A stretch of DNA of 64,000 nucleotides from G963422705 sp963422705 (GCA_963422705.1 OY730443.1:1302001-1366000); one strand, 5' to 3'; positions 41,828 through 50,565 are shown, numbered from the stretch's first letter. Translations and numbers: made by a program. The notes: generated by a model from the letters alone, not told the origin.

Positions 41828-42586
41828 ATGAAGCAGCAAAAAAACGGTATTTGGATGAATCTATTCAGCCCCAGCGAAACTTACCATAGGTTCCGGTTGC
41901 CAATGTGGGGATTCATTGCAGCAATCTCTCTGATTGGTGTCGGAGGGCTTTCGTGGTATCTTGGTGTCGTCCGTCCTCGACTCAACGCTGAGCCTGTCAA
42001 GGTGTATCGCAGCACAATACCCGAGACAAAAGAGATCGAGGAGACTACTAAATCCAGCCACACGTCTGTACACGAGACTCATCTTCGTAATACCAATGAG
42101 AATCAGGCTGTTGGAGAAGAAACATCACTTTCCTCTCCATCATCAGGTGCATCTATTGATACAGGCACAGAAGGTTCAACCGTTTCATCAGAAACGGTTC
42201 AACAGGTGCATCCGAAACAAAACGCGGAGGCAGAACGGCGAAAAAGAGCGAAAGCACTCGCCGAGGTAGCAGAACTGAAAAAGCGTTACGCAGAACTCGA
42301 AAAAAGTTCCAAGGCTATAGTCGAAGAAGTAGAAACCGTGGATTCGATGATCTCTCAAATCCTTTCCTTGGAGAATAGCGGTGCTGACGACGAGGCAGTA
42401 AAAAATATGGTGATACCTCTATTAGTTGAACAACTCAACGCATCTTCGGCAAATGAACAACGTGAATACTTCGACCAATTCAGACGTATGATAAGTTCAA
42501 CGGTCAGCGATCCAACCCAGACAAATGAGATTTTCAGTAATGTGTTAAAGACCCTTACCGAAAATGGTTTTATACAGAAATTTTAA
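41828..42586 (+). CDS. Hypothetical membrane-anchored protein, paralogue of preceding gene
   Basis: 252 residues. A cytoplasmic lead of ~25 residues with SPSETYHRFRL, a transmembrane segment (MWGFIAAISLIGVGGLSWYLGVV), then AEPVKVYRSTIPETKEIEE resembling the start of the preceding protein's ectodomain. A Ser/Thr-rich low-complexity linker (~residues 75-135) leads to a charged coiled coil (AEAERRKRAKALAEVAELKKRYAELEKSSKA) and a helical C-terminus. Not a recognised family. Same strand as its paralogue, 70 bases apart, so likely co-transcribed; no catalytic motif in either. Confidence 0.65.
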   Translation: MKQQKNGIWMNLFSPSETYHRFRLPMWGFIAAISLIGVGGLSWYLGVVRPRLNAEPVKVYRSTIPETKEIEETTKSSHTSVHETHLRNTNENQAVGEETSLSSPSSGASIDTGTEGSTVSSETVQQVHPKQNAEAERRKRAKALAEVAELKKRYAELEKSSKAIVEEVETVDSMISQILSLENSGADDEAVKNMVIPLLVEQLNASSANEQREYFDQFRRMISSTVSDPTQTNEIFSNVLKTLTENGFIQKF

Positions 42587-42638
42587 CTCGGTAACGACAT
42601 GAAGACAATAGATAGGTTTCCGGCAGGCAAGAAAAGCT

Positions 42639-43069
42639 GTGGACCTCCTTCCTACCCAGAGATCGCTGAACACCTTGGAGAATTTATCTATAAATACGCA
42701 GTTGATAAAGAACATTAGTCTCACCGCGGGTCTGGTTTTTCTTTTTCTTTTCGCGTTGTGGATGCGCATTCAAAGCGTGGGTAACATCCCTGAAGGGCAG
42801 TTCACCGAGACGGATGGCTACTTCTACTATTGGCAAGCCTCCGTGATTGCCGAACATGGACACCTTAAAAGAAGTGAGTTGATCCTCGCAGGACTTTGAT
42901 TCTTGAAGGTATGGACACGGACGCGTTATATGACGCGACGTATCATCAGAAAATGGCGCAATTTGGTGATATACCCGAAGTCCATACGATTATGGATTTT
43001 CACCGAAAGTTTGATAGCGATGCGCCGATCTTTTTCGACGAAAGTCTCACCTGTTTGCTTTCTCTATAA
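42639..43069 (+). pseudogene. Remnants of a membrane glycosyltransferase (STT3/GT-type) gene
   Basis: Bases 42639-42899 encode one transmembrane helix (NISLTAGLVFLFLFALWMRI) and GQFTETDGYFYYWQASVIAEHGHL, a pattern matching the first loop of oligosaccharyltransferase STT3/AglB or GT39-type proteins (D-x-Y-x-x-x-R/W-x-A...E-x-G). The frame ends at TGA after ILAGL, with the rest of the ~600-residue enzyme missing. A second open frame, 42911-43069, reads MDTDALYDATYHQKMAQFGD with an acidic, coding-like composition and may be from another gene. Both end against the convergent PD40 gene. Identification of the first part is moderate, of the second nil. Confidence 0.45.
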
Positions 43070-43075
43070 ACGACT

Positions 43076-44131
43076 TCACCGAGGCTCATGATCTGCTTGC
43101 TTTATCTCGCCCCACTGTGTCGTCAACTTCCCGTGCGGTGAAACCGATAACTCGCCTCCTATCCAGTCCGGCCACTTCTCATCACTCGGCTCGCTTGGCA
43201 ACCGTCGAAGTCCCCGCGTCTCAAACGTATACCGATAGAGGTCATAATTCGGGGTGGGTTTATCCATTAGCTTTAGTGAGAAAAGTATTGCACGGTCATT
43301 CTCCATCCAACTCGCGCCTGCCCCTAACCATTTGTTCCCCAGTCTGTCATTAACATCGTCAATTACTTTTTTCCCGCCCCCGATTCGTTGAATAATGAGT
43401 TTCTCGACATCTCCATCGGGAAACCATTGCACTTCAGCAAAGAGGATACGCTGTCCGTCTGCCGACCATTTCGGAAAGAAGCGAAGCGTCAGGGGGCCGT
43501 CAAGCGGGGGGTGGGGGAGGATAGGGCGCTGGTGCTGCCCATCGGCATCCATGACGTAGATGGTTTTCGGGCCGATCCCGTTTGGAACTCGGATGAACCG
43601 TTCAAAAGTCATTTGCGTGCCATCAGGGGACCAGTCCGGAGCAGCGGAAGGGACATCCTCTCCGCCATTTGTTATCTGTGTCACCGTGCGGGACGCCAGT
43701 TCTATGACGAACACCTCCCATGTTCCACTGCGGGTACTATCAAAGGCCATCTGTGTGCCATCCGGCGACCAAGATGGATACGCATCAATGACGTTGTTAT
43801 GGGTGAGGCGTTGCGGGGCTGTGCCGTCTGAGTTCATGAGAAACACCTCCGCCGTCGTTTGCCTCTTCGTCTTATCCATGTCTCGCGTAAAAGCGATCTG
43901 TGTGCCATCCGGCGCCCAGCGGGGATCCGAGTCTAACGTTGTTGTATTGTGCGTGAGTCTGCGTTTGCGGGATCCGTCATCGTTCATGACGAAAATATCA
44001 CCATCGACACAAAAGACGATTTTCGCGTCAACGGAAACTGTCGTACCCGCGAACAAGAACAGCCAACCAGCGAAAAAAAATGTGATTGTTCGTGAAAGCA
44101 CGGTTATTTTTAGCGAGGTCATTGTGTTCAT
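43076..44131 (-). CDS. Exported TolB/PD40-type beta-propeller protein with WGxIK tail
   Basis: 351 residues. After a signal sequence (ITFFFAGWLFLFAGTTVSVDA) come WD40-like PD40 repeats: IFVMNDDGSRKRRLTHNTT, DPRWAPDGTQIAFTR, VFLMNSDGTAPQRLTHN, YPSWSPDGTQMAFDS, DWSPDGTQMTFE, FPKWSADGQRILFAE. Propellers of this type, as in TolB, act as periplasmic interaction scaffolds. The C-terminus VSPHGKLTTQWGEIKQADHEPR contains the tail also found on the CBM9-like and LamG proteins. It overlaps nothing and is convergent to the relic at 42639-43069. No operon partner. Ligand or partner unknown. Confidence 0.85.
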   Translation of the reverse strand: MNTMTSLKITVLSRTITFFFAGWLFLFAGTTVSVDAKIVFCVDGDIFVMNDDGSRKRRLTHNTTTLDSDPRWAPDGTQIAFTRDMDKTKRQTTAEVFLMNSDGTAPQRLTHNNVIDAYPSWSPDGTQMAFDSTRSGTWEVFVIELASRTVTQITNGGEDVPSAAPDWSPDGTQMTFERFIRVPNGIGPKTIYVMDADGQHQRPILPHPPLDGPLTLRFFPKWSADGQRILFAEVQWFPDGDVEKLIIQRIGGGKKVIDDVNDRLGNKWLGAGASWMENDRAILFSLKLMDKPTPNYDLYRYTFETRGLRRLPSEPSDEKWPDWIGGELSVSPHGKLTTQWGEIKQADHEPR

Positions 44132-44747
44132 CCGTATGCACTGGTGGTGCTTGGGGACCTATGGCGAGGGCAAGGGCCGCATCGCCACAAGTCTTATCAA
44201 GGGGCTCTGAATGAAGATTAAGCATTTAATACTGAATCTACCGGTAGCGCACCTCTGAAAAGAGAACACTGCCCTGCCGGTCTGTTGTCATATAGGTTTC
44301 CAGCACCGATACCCTTATGATAGAAAAAAATACACATTTTGTCAAGGAAGCGTAGTAGCTCTTTCGCAAATTGGGATACATCATATCCTTTCCAATCATC
44401 GCGTAGCCGCTGCAGTCTCGCTTTGGAAACCTCAATCTCAATGAACCCGCATGCATATTCATCGTGTAGGATGAGTTGACAATACCGCTGAAAATGTGAT
44501 AGACTTTACTAATATGGGCTTCAGGATGCACTTCAGTAGCGAAAACGTTGTGCCATGAATCCTAAAAAATAGAAACTGCTTACTTTTTATAATCCTTTGA
44601 ACAAAACCCCAGGCAATTCTGAACGGATAAGCCGAAAACGCTCTGATGCGTGACGCTAAGGAACATTCATATCGGCGGAATGCTATCCGCGCATTCCACC
44701 TTGATTCACAAGTCTAAGCGAATTTATAGACAAAAAGGAGTTTAGCA
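44132..44747. other. Non-coding region with a REP-like palindrome
   Basis: 616 bases between divergent genes (PD40 on minus, PHP on plus). No supported gene. It holds the hairpin GGAATGC-TATCCGC-GCATTCC (44677-44697), discussed as a repeated element, and a Shine-Dalgarno AAAAAGGAG before the PHP gene. Confidence 0.5.
44677..44697. repeat. REP-like palindrome GGAATGC-N7-GCATTCC
   Basis: Perfect 7-bp arms (44677-44683 and 44691-44697) around TATCCGC. The same first half, CGGAATGCTATCCGC, recurs at 50566-50580, and the palindrome with another loop at 53494-53514. All three lie between genes. Confidence 0.6.
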
Positions 44748-45626
44748 ATGTTGAATACAAATCCTTTTCAACAAGCAGGGCAGTGGTACCGCGGGAATAC
44801 GCATTCGCATAGCACGGAGTCCGATGGAAAACTTTCGATTACGGACAGGTTCGCGGCATATCGTGATGAAGGCTATGATTTCCTAGTTATTACAGACCAT
44901 CGGAAGGTGAACGATGTGGACGCTTATACAACTCCCAATTTTTTGGCAATATCAGGAAGCGAAGTTCATCCTACCAATCCGTATGGTGGCGGGACGTACC
45001 ACATTGTAGCGATTAATATCCATGAGCCGGTGCATTGTGCGCAGATGCATCCGAACGCCGTGCTTGACGATATTAAAGCACAAGGCGGCGAGGCAGTTCT
45101 ATGCCATCCTTACTGGTGCGGGCATACCGTTACAGATTATCTGCCCTTACGCGGCTATTTCGCCGTTGAAGTTTATAATGATACTTGCATGGGTATCGGA
45201 AAAGGGGTCTCTGAACAAGCGTGGGACGACCTTTTAGATAGAGGGGGCCCAGTATTTGGCATCGCTTCTGACGATGCACACGGCGTTGAACACGACTGCT
45301 TCCACGGGTGGATAATGGTAAAATCCGCTTCACTAACCCTTGAGAGTATCATGGGGGCATTACGCTCCGGGGCCTTTTATTCTACTCTCGGCCCAGAAAT
45401 CGTGGATATAACCCTCTCTAACGGCCAAATAAACGTTAAGTCCTCTCCTGCCCAATCGATTGTTTTCAAGGCGGAATGCAGCCGCGGGAGACGAATTCTT
45501 CCCCCCAAAGGGGAACTGTTGACAGAAGCAGCTTATCAGGTTCCTGAAAACACAAAATACGTCCGAGTTGAAGTGACAGATGAGACAGGTAAAAAGGCGT
45601 GGTCCAACCCGTTCTTTTTTTCCTAG
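44748..45626 (+). CDS. PHP-domain metallohydrolase (CehA/McbA-like)
   Basis: 292 residues. The PHP fold is clear: WYRGNTHSHSTESDG (H-x-H motif, residues ~18-20), YDFLVITDHRKVNDVD (TDH, ~44-46), SGSEVHPTN (E-x-H), AVLCHPYWCGH and a final GIASDDAH (D-D-A-H, ~180). These residues bind two or three metal ions for hydrolysis of phosphoesters or carbamates. Members of the CehA/McbA group hydrolyse carbamates, but others act on phosphorylated substrates. No signal peptide seen. AAAAAGGAG stands upstream of ATG 44748. The C-terminal ~90 residues form a small beta domain (IVFKAECSRGRRILPPKGE). It is followed after 81 bases by a GT9 gene. Confidence 0.85.
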   Translation: MLNTNPFQQAGQWYRGNTHSHSTESDGKLSITDRFAAYRDEGYDFLVITDHRKVNDVDAYTTPNFLAISGSEVHPTNPYGGGTYHIVAINIHEPVHCAQMHPNAVLDDIKAQGGEAVLCHPYWCGHTVTDYLPLRGYFAVEVYNDTCMGIGKGVSEQAWDDLLDRGGPVFGIASDDAHGVEHDCFHGWIMVKSASLTLESIMGALRSGAFYSTLGPEIVDITLSNGQINVKSSPAQSIVFKAECSRGRRILPPKGELLTEAAYQVPENTKYVRVEVTDETGKKAWSNPFFFS

Positions 45627-45707
45627 TTCCGTCGTTTTTTATTCTTGTAAGCGCGAGTTTTTAATTCAGATGCTTTTACAAGAACCAGCGGATGCACAAA
45701 CCAAAAC

Positions 45708-46808
45708 ATGCAAAAAATCCTCGTGTGCCAAACGGGCGGCTGGATAGGAGATATGGTGCTGCTCACCCCGGCTTTACGCGTATTGAAACAGGCGTATCCG
45801 GAATCATACGTAACTTTATGGTTGCGTCCGCATGTGGCAGATTTGATGAAAACACACCCTTACATTGATGCATCTCTTGTTGATACGAAATCTAAGCACG
45901 GGCGAGCGCAACGTTCTTTTTTTTCCATCAACCGGTTGGCGAAACAGGTCCGCGAACAGATGTTTGACCTTGCCGTTGTGTTGCATCCGACTTCACTGCG
46001 AAACGCGCTTGTCCCTTTTCTCGCACGCGTACCAATACGCATTGGTACTCAGGTTAACTGCCGCGGTATCCTCCTAACCGCATCTTGCGTTGATAACACT
46101 GATGTACATGAGGTATATCGCTATCTGAGAGTCATCCAATTACTCGGTATAAATACGGCACCGGTGAGAGCCGTCTCTAATCTTGAATCGAAACCGATAG
46201 CGCCTCGTTTACAGTTTTGGCACACGGAAGCGGACAAGCAATCGATTCAACGACTTCTTCAAGCAGAGGGCGTTTCATCGTCTCAGCAACTTGTAGGTAT
46301 CAATTTAGGCACGACGTGGAGAACGAAACGGTGGCCGGTTGAGAATTTCGCAACCGTTATCCAACAGATTGCGCGGCTTGAACCTCAAGCAAAAATTGTT
46401 TTAACGGGCGCTTCCGGAGAGCGAGAAATAGCGGAGACATTGCATCGCTTATGTTATCAAGACGATTCTCTATCCATTAAGCGGACATATCCGCGATTAG
46501 TTAATCTCGTCGGGAAGACAACGATCCTACAATTGGGCGCCCTCGTTGAACGTCTCACGGTGTACCTTACATGCGATAGTGGGCCAATGCACATTGCCGC
46601 TGCCGTTGGGACTCCGACAGTTTCCCTATTCGGCCCCACTACACCGACACGCCACAAACCTTTCGGGAGTTGTCATACTGTACTGGAAAAGCCAATATCC
46701 TGCCGTCCGTGCTACAAACGGACGTGTCATCGACAAAATTCACCGCATTTATGCATGACATCAATTACAACAAAAGACGTACTCGAAGCACTTCAAAAAA
46801 ACAGATAA
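45708..46808 (+). CDS. waaF: Glycosyltransferase family 9 protein (heptosyltransferase II-like)
   Basis: 366 residues with the GT9 two-domain layout. N-terminal QTGGWIGDMVLLTPALRVLKQAYPESYVTLW, second-domain NLGTTWRTKRWPVENFATVI (~residues 203-222), LTGASGERE, CDSGPMHIAAAVGTPTVSLFGPTTPTRH (~residues 288-315) with the conserved D-x-G-x-x-H, and a Cys-rich end PCYKRTCHRQNSPHLCM typical of heptosyltransferase II. In E. coli WaaF adds the second heptose to the lipopolysaccharide inner core; the donor in this organism is not known. ATG 45708 has no clear Shine-Dalgarno. The HAD gene starts 6 bases after its stop, so they form an operon. Confidence 0.85.
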   Translation: MQKILVCQTGGWIGDMVLLTPALRVLKQAYPESYVTLWLRPHVADLMKTHPYIDASLVDTKSKHGRAQRSFFSINRLAKQVREQMFDLAVVLHPTSLRNALVPFLARVPIRIGTQVNCRGILLTASCVDNTDVHEVYRYLRVIQLLGINTAPVRAVSNLESKPIAPRLQFWHTEADKQSIQRLLQAEGVSSSQQLVGINLGTTWRTKRWPVENFATVIQQIARLEPQAKIVLTGASGEREIAETLHRLCYQDDSLSIKRTYPRLVNLVGKTTILQLGALVERLTVYLTCDSGPMHIAAAVGTPTVSLFGPTTPTRHKPFGSCHTVLEKPISCRPCYKRTCHRQNSPHLCMTSITTKDVLEALQKNR

Positions 46809-46814
46809 GGGGCA

Positions 46815-47567
46815 ATGATGAAAAACATCCGCGCGCTAATATTCGATTTCGGGGGAACTTTAGACGGAAACGGTATCCACTGGTTGGAGCGAACCTACCG
46901 ATTTATCAAGGAACGGCATCCTGAGATTACGCGAACAGCATTTGATAAAGCGGATAAAGCGTCCGTGGCAGCATTTGCGTTAGATGGGGTTTCAGCCGTC
47001 AGCCCAAGGTACCAGGGCGGTTCCATGGTACCTCTGGATATAGCCAAAGATGGGCCGGCGGCGCGTTGCACATTAAGAGAAACCGCGGACGCGATTGCGA
47101 CGGGGATTTATCAACGACTCGGATTAAGTAAAGAATTGAAGGATGAGTATGTTGAATGGTTTTGTCAAGATGCCGCCATGAGCCTTGCGCAAAATCGCCG
47201 ATGGTTGGCGGGACTCCGAGGAACCTATCAACTTGCTGTCATCAGTAATAATTTTGGCAATACCCGCGGGTGGTGCGATGAATATGAATTCTCACCTTTA
47301 TTGGATGTTATTGTTGATTCCACGCGCTTGGGTGTTACGAAGCCGGATGCCCGCATCTTTCAGTTTGCTCTGTCAGAATTAGGCATTTCACCAATAGAGG
47401 CAGTATATGTAGGCGATAGTTACGGACCAGACATGCTAGGCGGAAAAGGGGCCGGGATGTGGACTGCATGGCTCGTTGGAGGTGAGACAAAGGCGTGTCC
47501 AAACCCCAACATGGTGGATGTACGGTTGAACCATCTGCATGAATTGACAGAATATCTCAATTTTTAG
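46815..47567 (+). CDS. HAD family hydrolase
   Basis: 250 residues. HAD motifs: FDFGGTLDGNG (motif I, D with downstream DG, residues ~9-19), a conserved VISNNFGNTRGW (motif II region, ~133-144), KPDARIFQFALSE (motif III Lys, ~175), YVGDSYGPDMLGGKGAGM (motif IV, ~196-213). Motif I reads DFGGTLD, the usual nucleophile Asp followed by the acid/base residue two further on being Gly here; this is worth noting but does occur in dehalogenase-like members. Overlaps the preceding waaF transcript by context (gap 6 bases), so it may remove phosphate from a sugar-phosphate precursor. ATG 46815 or 46818; AAGGGG is upstream. Confidence 0.82.
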   Translation: MMKNIRALIFDFGGTLDGNGIHWLERTYRFIKERHPEITRTAFDKADKASVAAFALDGVSAVSPRYQGGSMVPLDIAKDGPAARCTLRETADAIATGIYQRLGLSKELKDEYVEWFCQDAAMSLAQNRRWLAGLRGTYQLAVISNNFGNTRGWCDEYEFSPLLDVIVDSTRLGVTKPDARIFQFALSELGISPIEAVYVGDSYGPDMLGGKGAGMWTAWLVGGETKACPNPNMVDVRLNHLHELTEYLNF

Positions 47568-47705
47568 ACGAAGCCGCTCCAGGCGATTTTTTATCAAATT
47601 CTTCGGTGTCAAAACCCCCTTGTTTTAGCTGGGGGATGTAGACACCGTCTAGAGTTGCGTCGAAAATAACTTAGACTTTCGCCTCATAATATGGTATACT
47701 AATCG

Positions 47706-47768
47706 TATCAAGTTGGCAGACATGTCAAGCGTAGTCGCAAGGCTACGTGTCTGCCTACCCACTTGATA
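47706..47768. other. Nested inverted repeat in the left end of the third IS
   Basis: Three pairs of arms nest around one centre: TATCAAGT / ACTTGATA (47706-47713, 47761-47768), GGCAGACA / TGTCTGCC, and CGTAG / CTACG. A promoter-like TTAGAC-18-TATACT (about 47671-47700) precedes it. It may be a left-end structure of the element or a leader hairpin. Confidence 0.6.
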
Positions 47769-47797
47769 GGGGTTAAAAACTTGATACTTGATATCCC

Positions 47798-49035
47798 ATG
47801 AGAAACACGAAACATAAACTTTTTTACGATAACTCTCTGAAGCGTCTGCATGACGAGTGTAATATCTGCGGTGTTGTGCGAAACCACTTCATTGCGTTGT
47901 GTATGCGATATTACCGTCGCTATGGTAAAGGGCTTTCCTATTCCAAAATGTCTGCTCATTTGACGACACTCAAGAAACTTGAGAAACACAAGCATTGGAA
48001 TATCCCTTACTCGTGGGCGCTACAAAATGTTGTGAAGCGTTTAGCACAATCTTTCAGAGAAATGAAAACACTCGAGCGTAGGGCAAAACCGCCGTTTTGC
48101 GGCAGAGGACATCCGCAATTCAAGTCGTGTCAGAAACACAAAGGTATGACGCTTCGTGGTGAACAGATTAAGTTAGAATGCCTACTACCGAAACAGAAAA
48201 ACTCATAAATCACCCAACGTATCGTATTCGTCTCAACGGACATTGGTATCGTTTTGCCTTACACAGAACCATAGCAGGAAAAATCAAACAGGTTCAAGTA
48301 ACAAGAGACGCTCTCGGAGATATGTATCTTACACTCACTGAAGACTATAGCGAAGTCACCCCCGAACCCAAGACAGGTAAAGCTGAAGGGTTCGATATGG
48401 GTATCAAAGACTTCCTGACTGGCAGTGATGGTGAACGCTACGGTTCTCCGATGTTCTACACACAGAACGCTGATAAGTTAGCGAACGCACAAAAAGCGCA
48501 TTCCCGTAAAGTCAAAGGTTCTCATAACAGGGAGCGTGAACGTAAAAAGGTTGCGCGTATTCATAAAAAGACTGAAAATCAGAGAACCGACTACCATTGG
48601 AAACTTGCGATAGATTTGTGTCGTCAGTTTGATATTCTGTTTTTTTTCTACCTTAATCTTGACGGAATGAAACGGCTTTGGGGTAAACAGGTTTCCGATG
48701 GTGGCTTTGGTAAGTTCATGCAGAAACTTAAACACCAGAGCAAAAAGCGGATACGCGCTGTGCTGAAGATAAGTCGGTATTCTCCGACAAGTAAAAGCTG
48801 TTCTGTTTGTAATCATAAAAACGATAATCTCACGTTAGCAGTCCGTGAATGGACGTGTCCAACGTGTAAGACGCACTTGGATAGAGACCAAAACGCTGCG
48901 ATGAACATTCTCAAGGAAGGGGTAGCTTCCTTTGGTTTAGGAGCCGTAAGACCGACTGTTTTGCTTGGCAAAATCGTTGGCTACTCCGTTGAAGCAACCA
49001 GTCCGCGAAACGGCGGTTTCGCGCTACGCTTCTGA
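47798..49035 (+). pseudogene. tnpB: Frameshifted tnpB with altered RuvC-II residue (third element)
   Basis: Split in two frames. The first part (47798-48208) reads KHKLFYDNSLKRLHDEC onward and leaves frame near 48175; the second (from 48178) continues TETEKLINHPTYRIRLNGHWY. RuvC-I Asp is present (GFDMGIKDF); RuvC-II, usually FEDLN, reads FFYLNLDGMKRLWG, so Glu-Asp are replaced by Phe-Tyr. The last Asp remains in HLDRDQNAAMNIL, with zinc cysteines SCSVCN and CPTCKTHL. A protein with this change should not cut DNA. Since the gene is also frameshifted, decay is the simpler explanation. The second part runs on to TAA/TGA at 49035. Confidence 0.8.
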
Positions 49036-49110
49036 AATCCACAAACGCTTTCGCATCACTTTGCGGAAGCCCCTATGCTTTAGCTGGGGGTCTATCACCA
49101 TAGTAAAGTA

Positions 49111-49148
49111 GGGTACGAACAAATGAGCCTCAAGATTCATTCGTACCC
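49111..49148. terminator. Possible terminator between the third IS and lexA
   Basis: GGGTACGA (49111-49118) pairs with TCGTACCC (49141-49148), with an inner ATGA/TCAT pairing. It lies just beyond the lexA stop (49194) on that gene's transcript. There is no strong T-run, so Rho-independent action is unsure. Confidence 0.4.
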
Positions 49149-49193
49149 CCTTATCGTGCGGAATCCCTTGTAACAGCAGGTTAAATCAAAAAA

Positions 49194-49787
49194 TTACATC
49201 TCACGATGCAGCCCGACGACTTTGCCGAGTATTTGAACATCATCAATATTAATGATACGCGTTTTGTGGGACGGATTCTCTGGCACCAGACGAATCTGTT
49301 CCCCCTCAATGAAGAAACGTTTAACCGTTGCTTCATCTTCAATAAGAGCGAGGACAATATCCCCCGGTTCTGGGTCCGGCTGTTTTTTTATGATAACAAA
49401 ATCGCCCTCTAAAATACCGGCGCCGCTCATGCTGTCACCGATAATGCGCAGGGCAAAGCAATCTTGATTATTTACCAGACGCGCCGGAACAGGAAGGACC
49501 CCGTCGAGGTTTTCAGATGCGAAGAGCGGCGTGCCTGCAGCAACGCGCCCAACGATTGGAACCTCTTTGATATCTCGTCCCGGCACTGTTATCGCCCGCG
49601 GTTTTCCAGGAACACGCTTAATATACTTCTTTTTCTCCAGCGCGCTGAGATGGTCATGTGCCGCTTTCTCCGAAAAACCGAATTCCGAACCAATTTCGCG
49701 AACCGTGGGGGGGTAACCATCTTCATTGATGCGAGTCTTAATATAGGTTAGAACCTGAGCCTGTCTTGCCGTCAATTTCTTCGCCAT
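49194..49787 (-). CDS. lexA: LexA repressor
   Basis: 197 residues. N-terminal winged helix with the recognition segment YPPTVREIGSEFGFSEKAAHDHL (residues ~25-47). Self-cleavage site is Ala-Gly in VGRVAAGTP (~residues 82-83); catalytic Ser is in GDSMSGAGI (~118) and Lys in EATVKRFF (~155), as in all LexA proteins. It represses SOS genes and is inactivated by RecA-stimulated self-cleavage. uvrB, a usual SOS gene, is 3.8 kb away. GGAGG is well placed before ATG 49787. Its own promoter (49818-49856) contains paired TATGCT repeats that could be its operator. Confidence 0.96.
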   Translation of the reverse strand: MAKKLTARQAQVLTYIKTRINEDGYPPTVREIGSEFGFSEKAAHDHLSALEKKKYIKRVPGKPRAITVPGRDIKEVPIVGRVAAGTPLFASENLDGVLPVPARLVNNQDCFALRIIGDSMSGAGILEGDFVIIKKQPDPEPGDIVLALIEDEATVKRFFIEGEQIRLVPENPSHKTRIINIDDVQILGKVVGLHREM

Positions 49788-49817
49788 GATGGAAGCCTCC
49801 TTTCATAAAAATCGATT

Positions 49818-49856
49818 TATGCTTAATATTATGCTATATGTAAGTTAAGAATGCAA
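49818..49856 (-). promoter_or_regulatory. lexA promoter with paired AGCATA repeats
   Basis: On the minus strand, TTGCAT (49856-49851) and CATAAT (49833-49828) are 17 bases apart. Two copies of AGCATA (plus strand TATGCT, 49818-49823 and 49830-49835) overlap the -10 region, spaced 12 bases start to start. They could be an autoregulatory site; no matching pair was found at uvrB. Confidence 0.45.
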
Positions 49857-49923
49857 GGAAAAATAACCCGATTGCAACCGTATTCCTATTTTAACGTCTT
49901 AATTTGGGAGGAAACACTTAAAA

Positions 49924-50559
49924 ATGAAAAAATTGATAAATTTCATTCGCAATATAACCCTAATTGGCTTCTTAATTGTCATTTCCTCACTCAATGGAAT
50001 CAGCAAAGATAAGGCAGATACGGTGAGACGCGATGCCGTTGTCAAAGATTTTACCCTCAAGGATGCAGATGGCACACCCTATTCTTTGAAGCAACTGAGT
50101 GAAGAAAAAACAGCAATCGTTGTGCTATTTCTCGCCACGCAATGTCCAATAGCAACCGACTACGTTGAGCGTATCACCACCTTGTTTAACACATACAACG
50201 AAAAGAAGGTACAATTTATCGGGCTCAATTCAAATAAGCAAGAGACGGTTGAAGAGATTGCTAAATACAGTAAAGTACACAAATTTGAATTTCCTGTGTT
50301 GAAGGACCCGGAAAACAAAATCGCAGACTATTTCGGTGCTCGACGGACACCGGAAGCTTTTGTCCTCGATAAAGAACGCGTCCTTTGTTATCGAGGAGCT
50401 ATTGACAATAAACGCGAAAAGCCGACGAAGCATTATCTACAAACCGTCTTGGAACTTGTCGTTACTGGGCAAGATCTCCCCAAGGAACTGAAAAAGACTA
50501 GAGCAATTGGATGTACGATCAAACGAGTCCGGAAAGCAAATGTAGCCCGGACCCCATAA
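49924..50559 (+). CDS. Exported redoxin (AhpC/TSA-type) protein
   Basis: 211 residues. Signal sequence (NFIRNITLIGFLIVISSLNGISK), then a thioredoxin-fold redoxin domain: DAVVKDFTLKDADGTPYSLKQL, VVLFLATQCPIATDYVERI (Cys at residue ~75, the peroxidatic-type position), VQFIGLNSNKQET and YFGARRTPEAFVLD. A second Cys near the end (RAIGCTIKR) is typical of this subgroup, in which the redoxin domain often precedes a copper- or haem-binding domain; here no such domain follows. Possible periplasmic peroxide reduction or thiol exchange. GGGAGGAAA precedes ATG 49924. Confidence 0.82.
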   Translation: MKKLINFIRNITLIGFLIVISSLNGISKDKADTVRRDAVVKDFTLKDADGTPYSLKQLSEEKTAIVVLFLATQCPIATDYVERITTLFNTYNEKKVQFIGLNSNKQETVEEIAKYSKVHKFEFPVLKDPENKIADYFGARRTPEAFVLDKERVLCYRGAIDNKREKPTKHYLQTVLELVVTGQDLPKELKKTRAIGCTIKRVRKANVARTP

Positions 50560-50565
50560 GTTGAA

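Larger units (their letters stand above)
47600..49105 (+). mobile_element. Third IS200/IS605-type element, decayed
   Basis: Unrelated in sequence to the first two. A left-end hairpin CCCCC-TTGTTTTAGCT-GGGGG flanked by GGTGTC/GACACC lies at about 47605-47650, and CCCCTATGCTTTAGCTGGGG at 49070-49090 is its counterpart on the right; both share TTTAGCTGGGGG. Between the left end and tnpB is a large nested hairpin (47706-47768). The tnpB inside is frameshifted and lacks a catalytic residue. Inserted between waaF-HAD and lexA. Exact boundaries uncertain by tens of bases; no tnpA. Confidence 0.65.

Noticed and set aside
44238..44531. Minus-strand 97-codon frame in the 44.1-44.7 kb gap
   Set aside because: No start signal, no recognisable motifs; likely chance.
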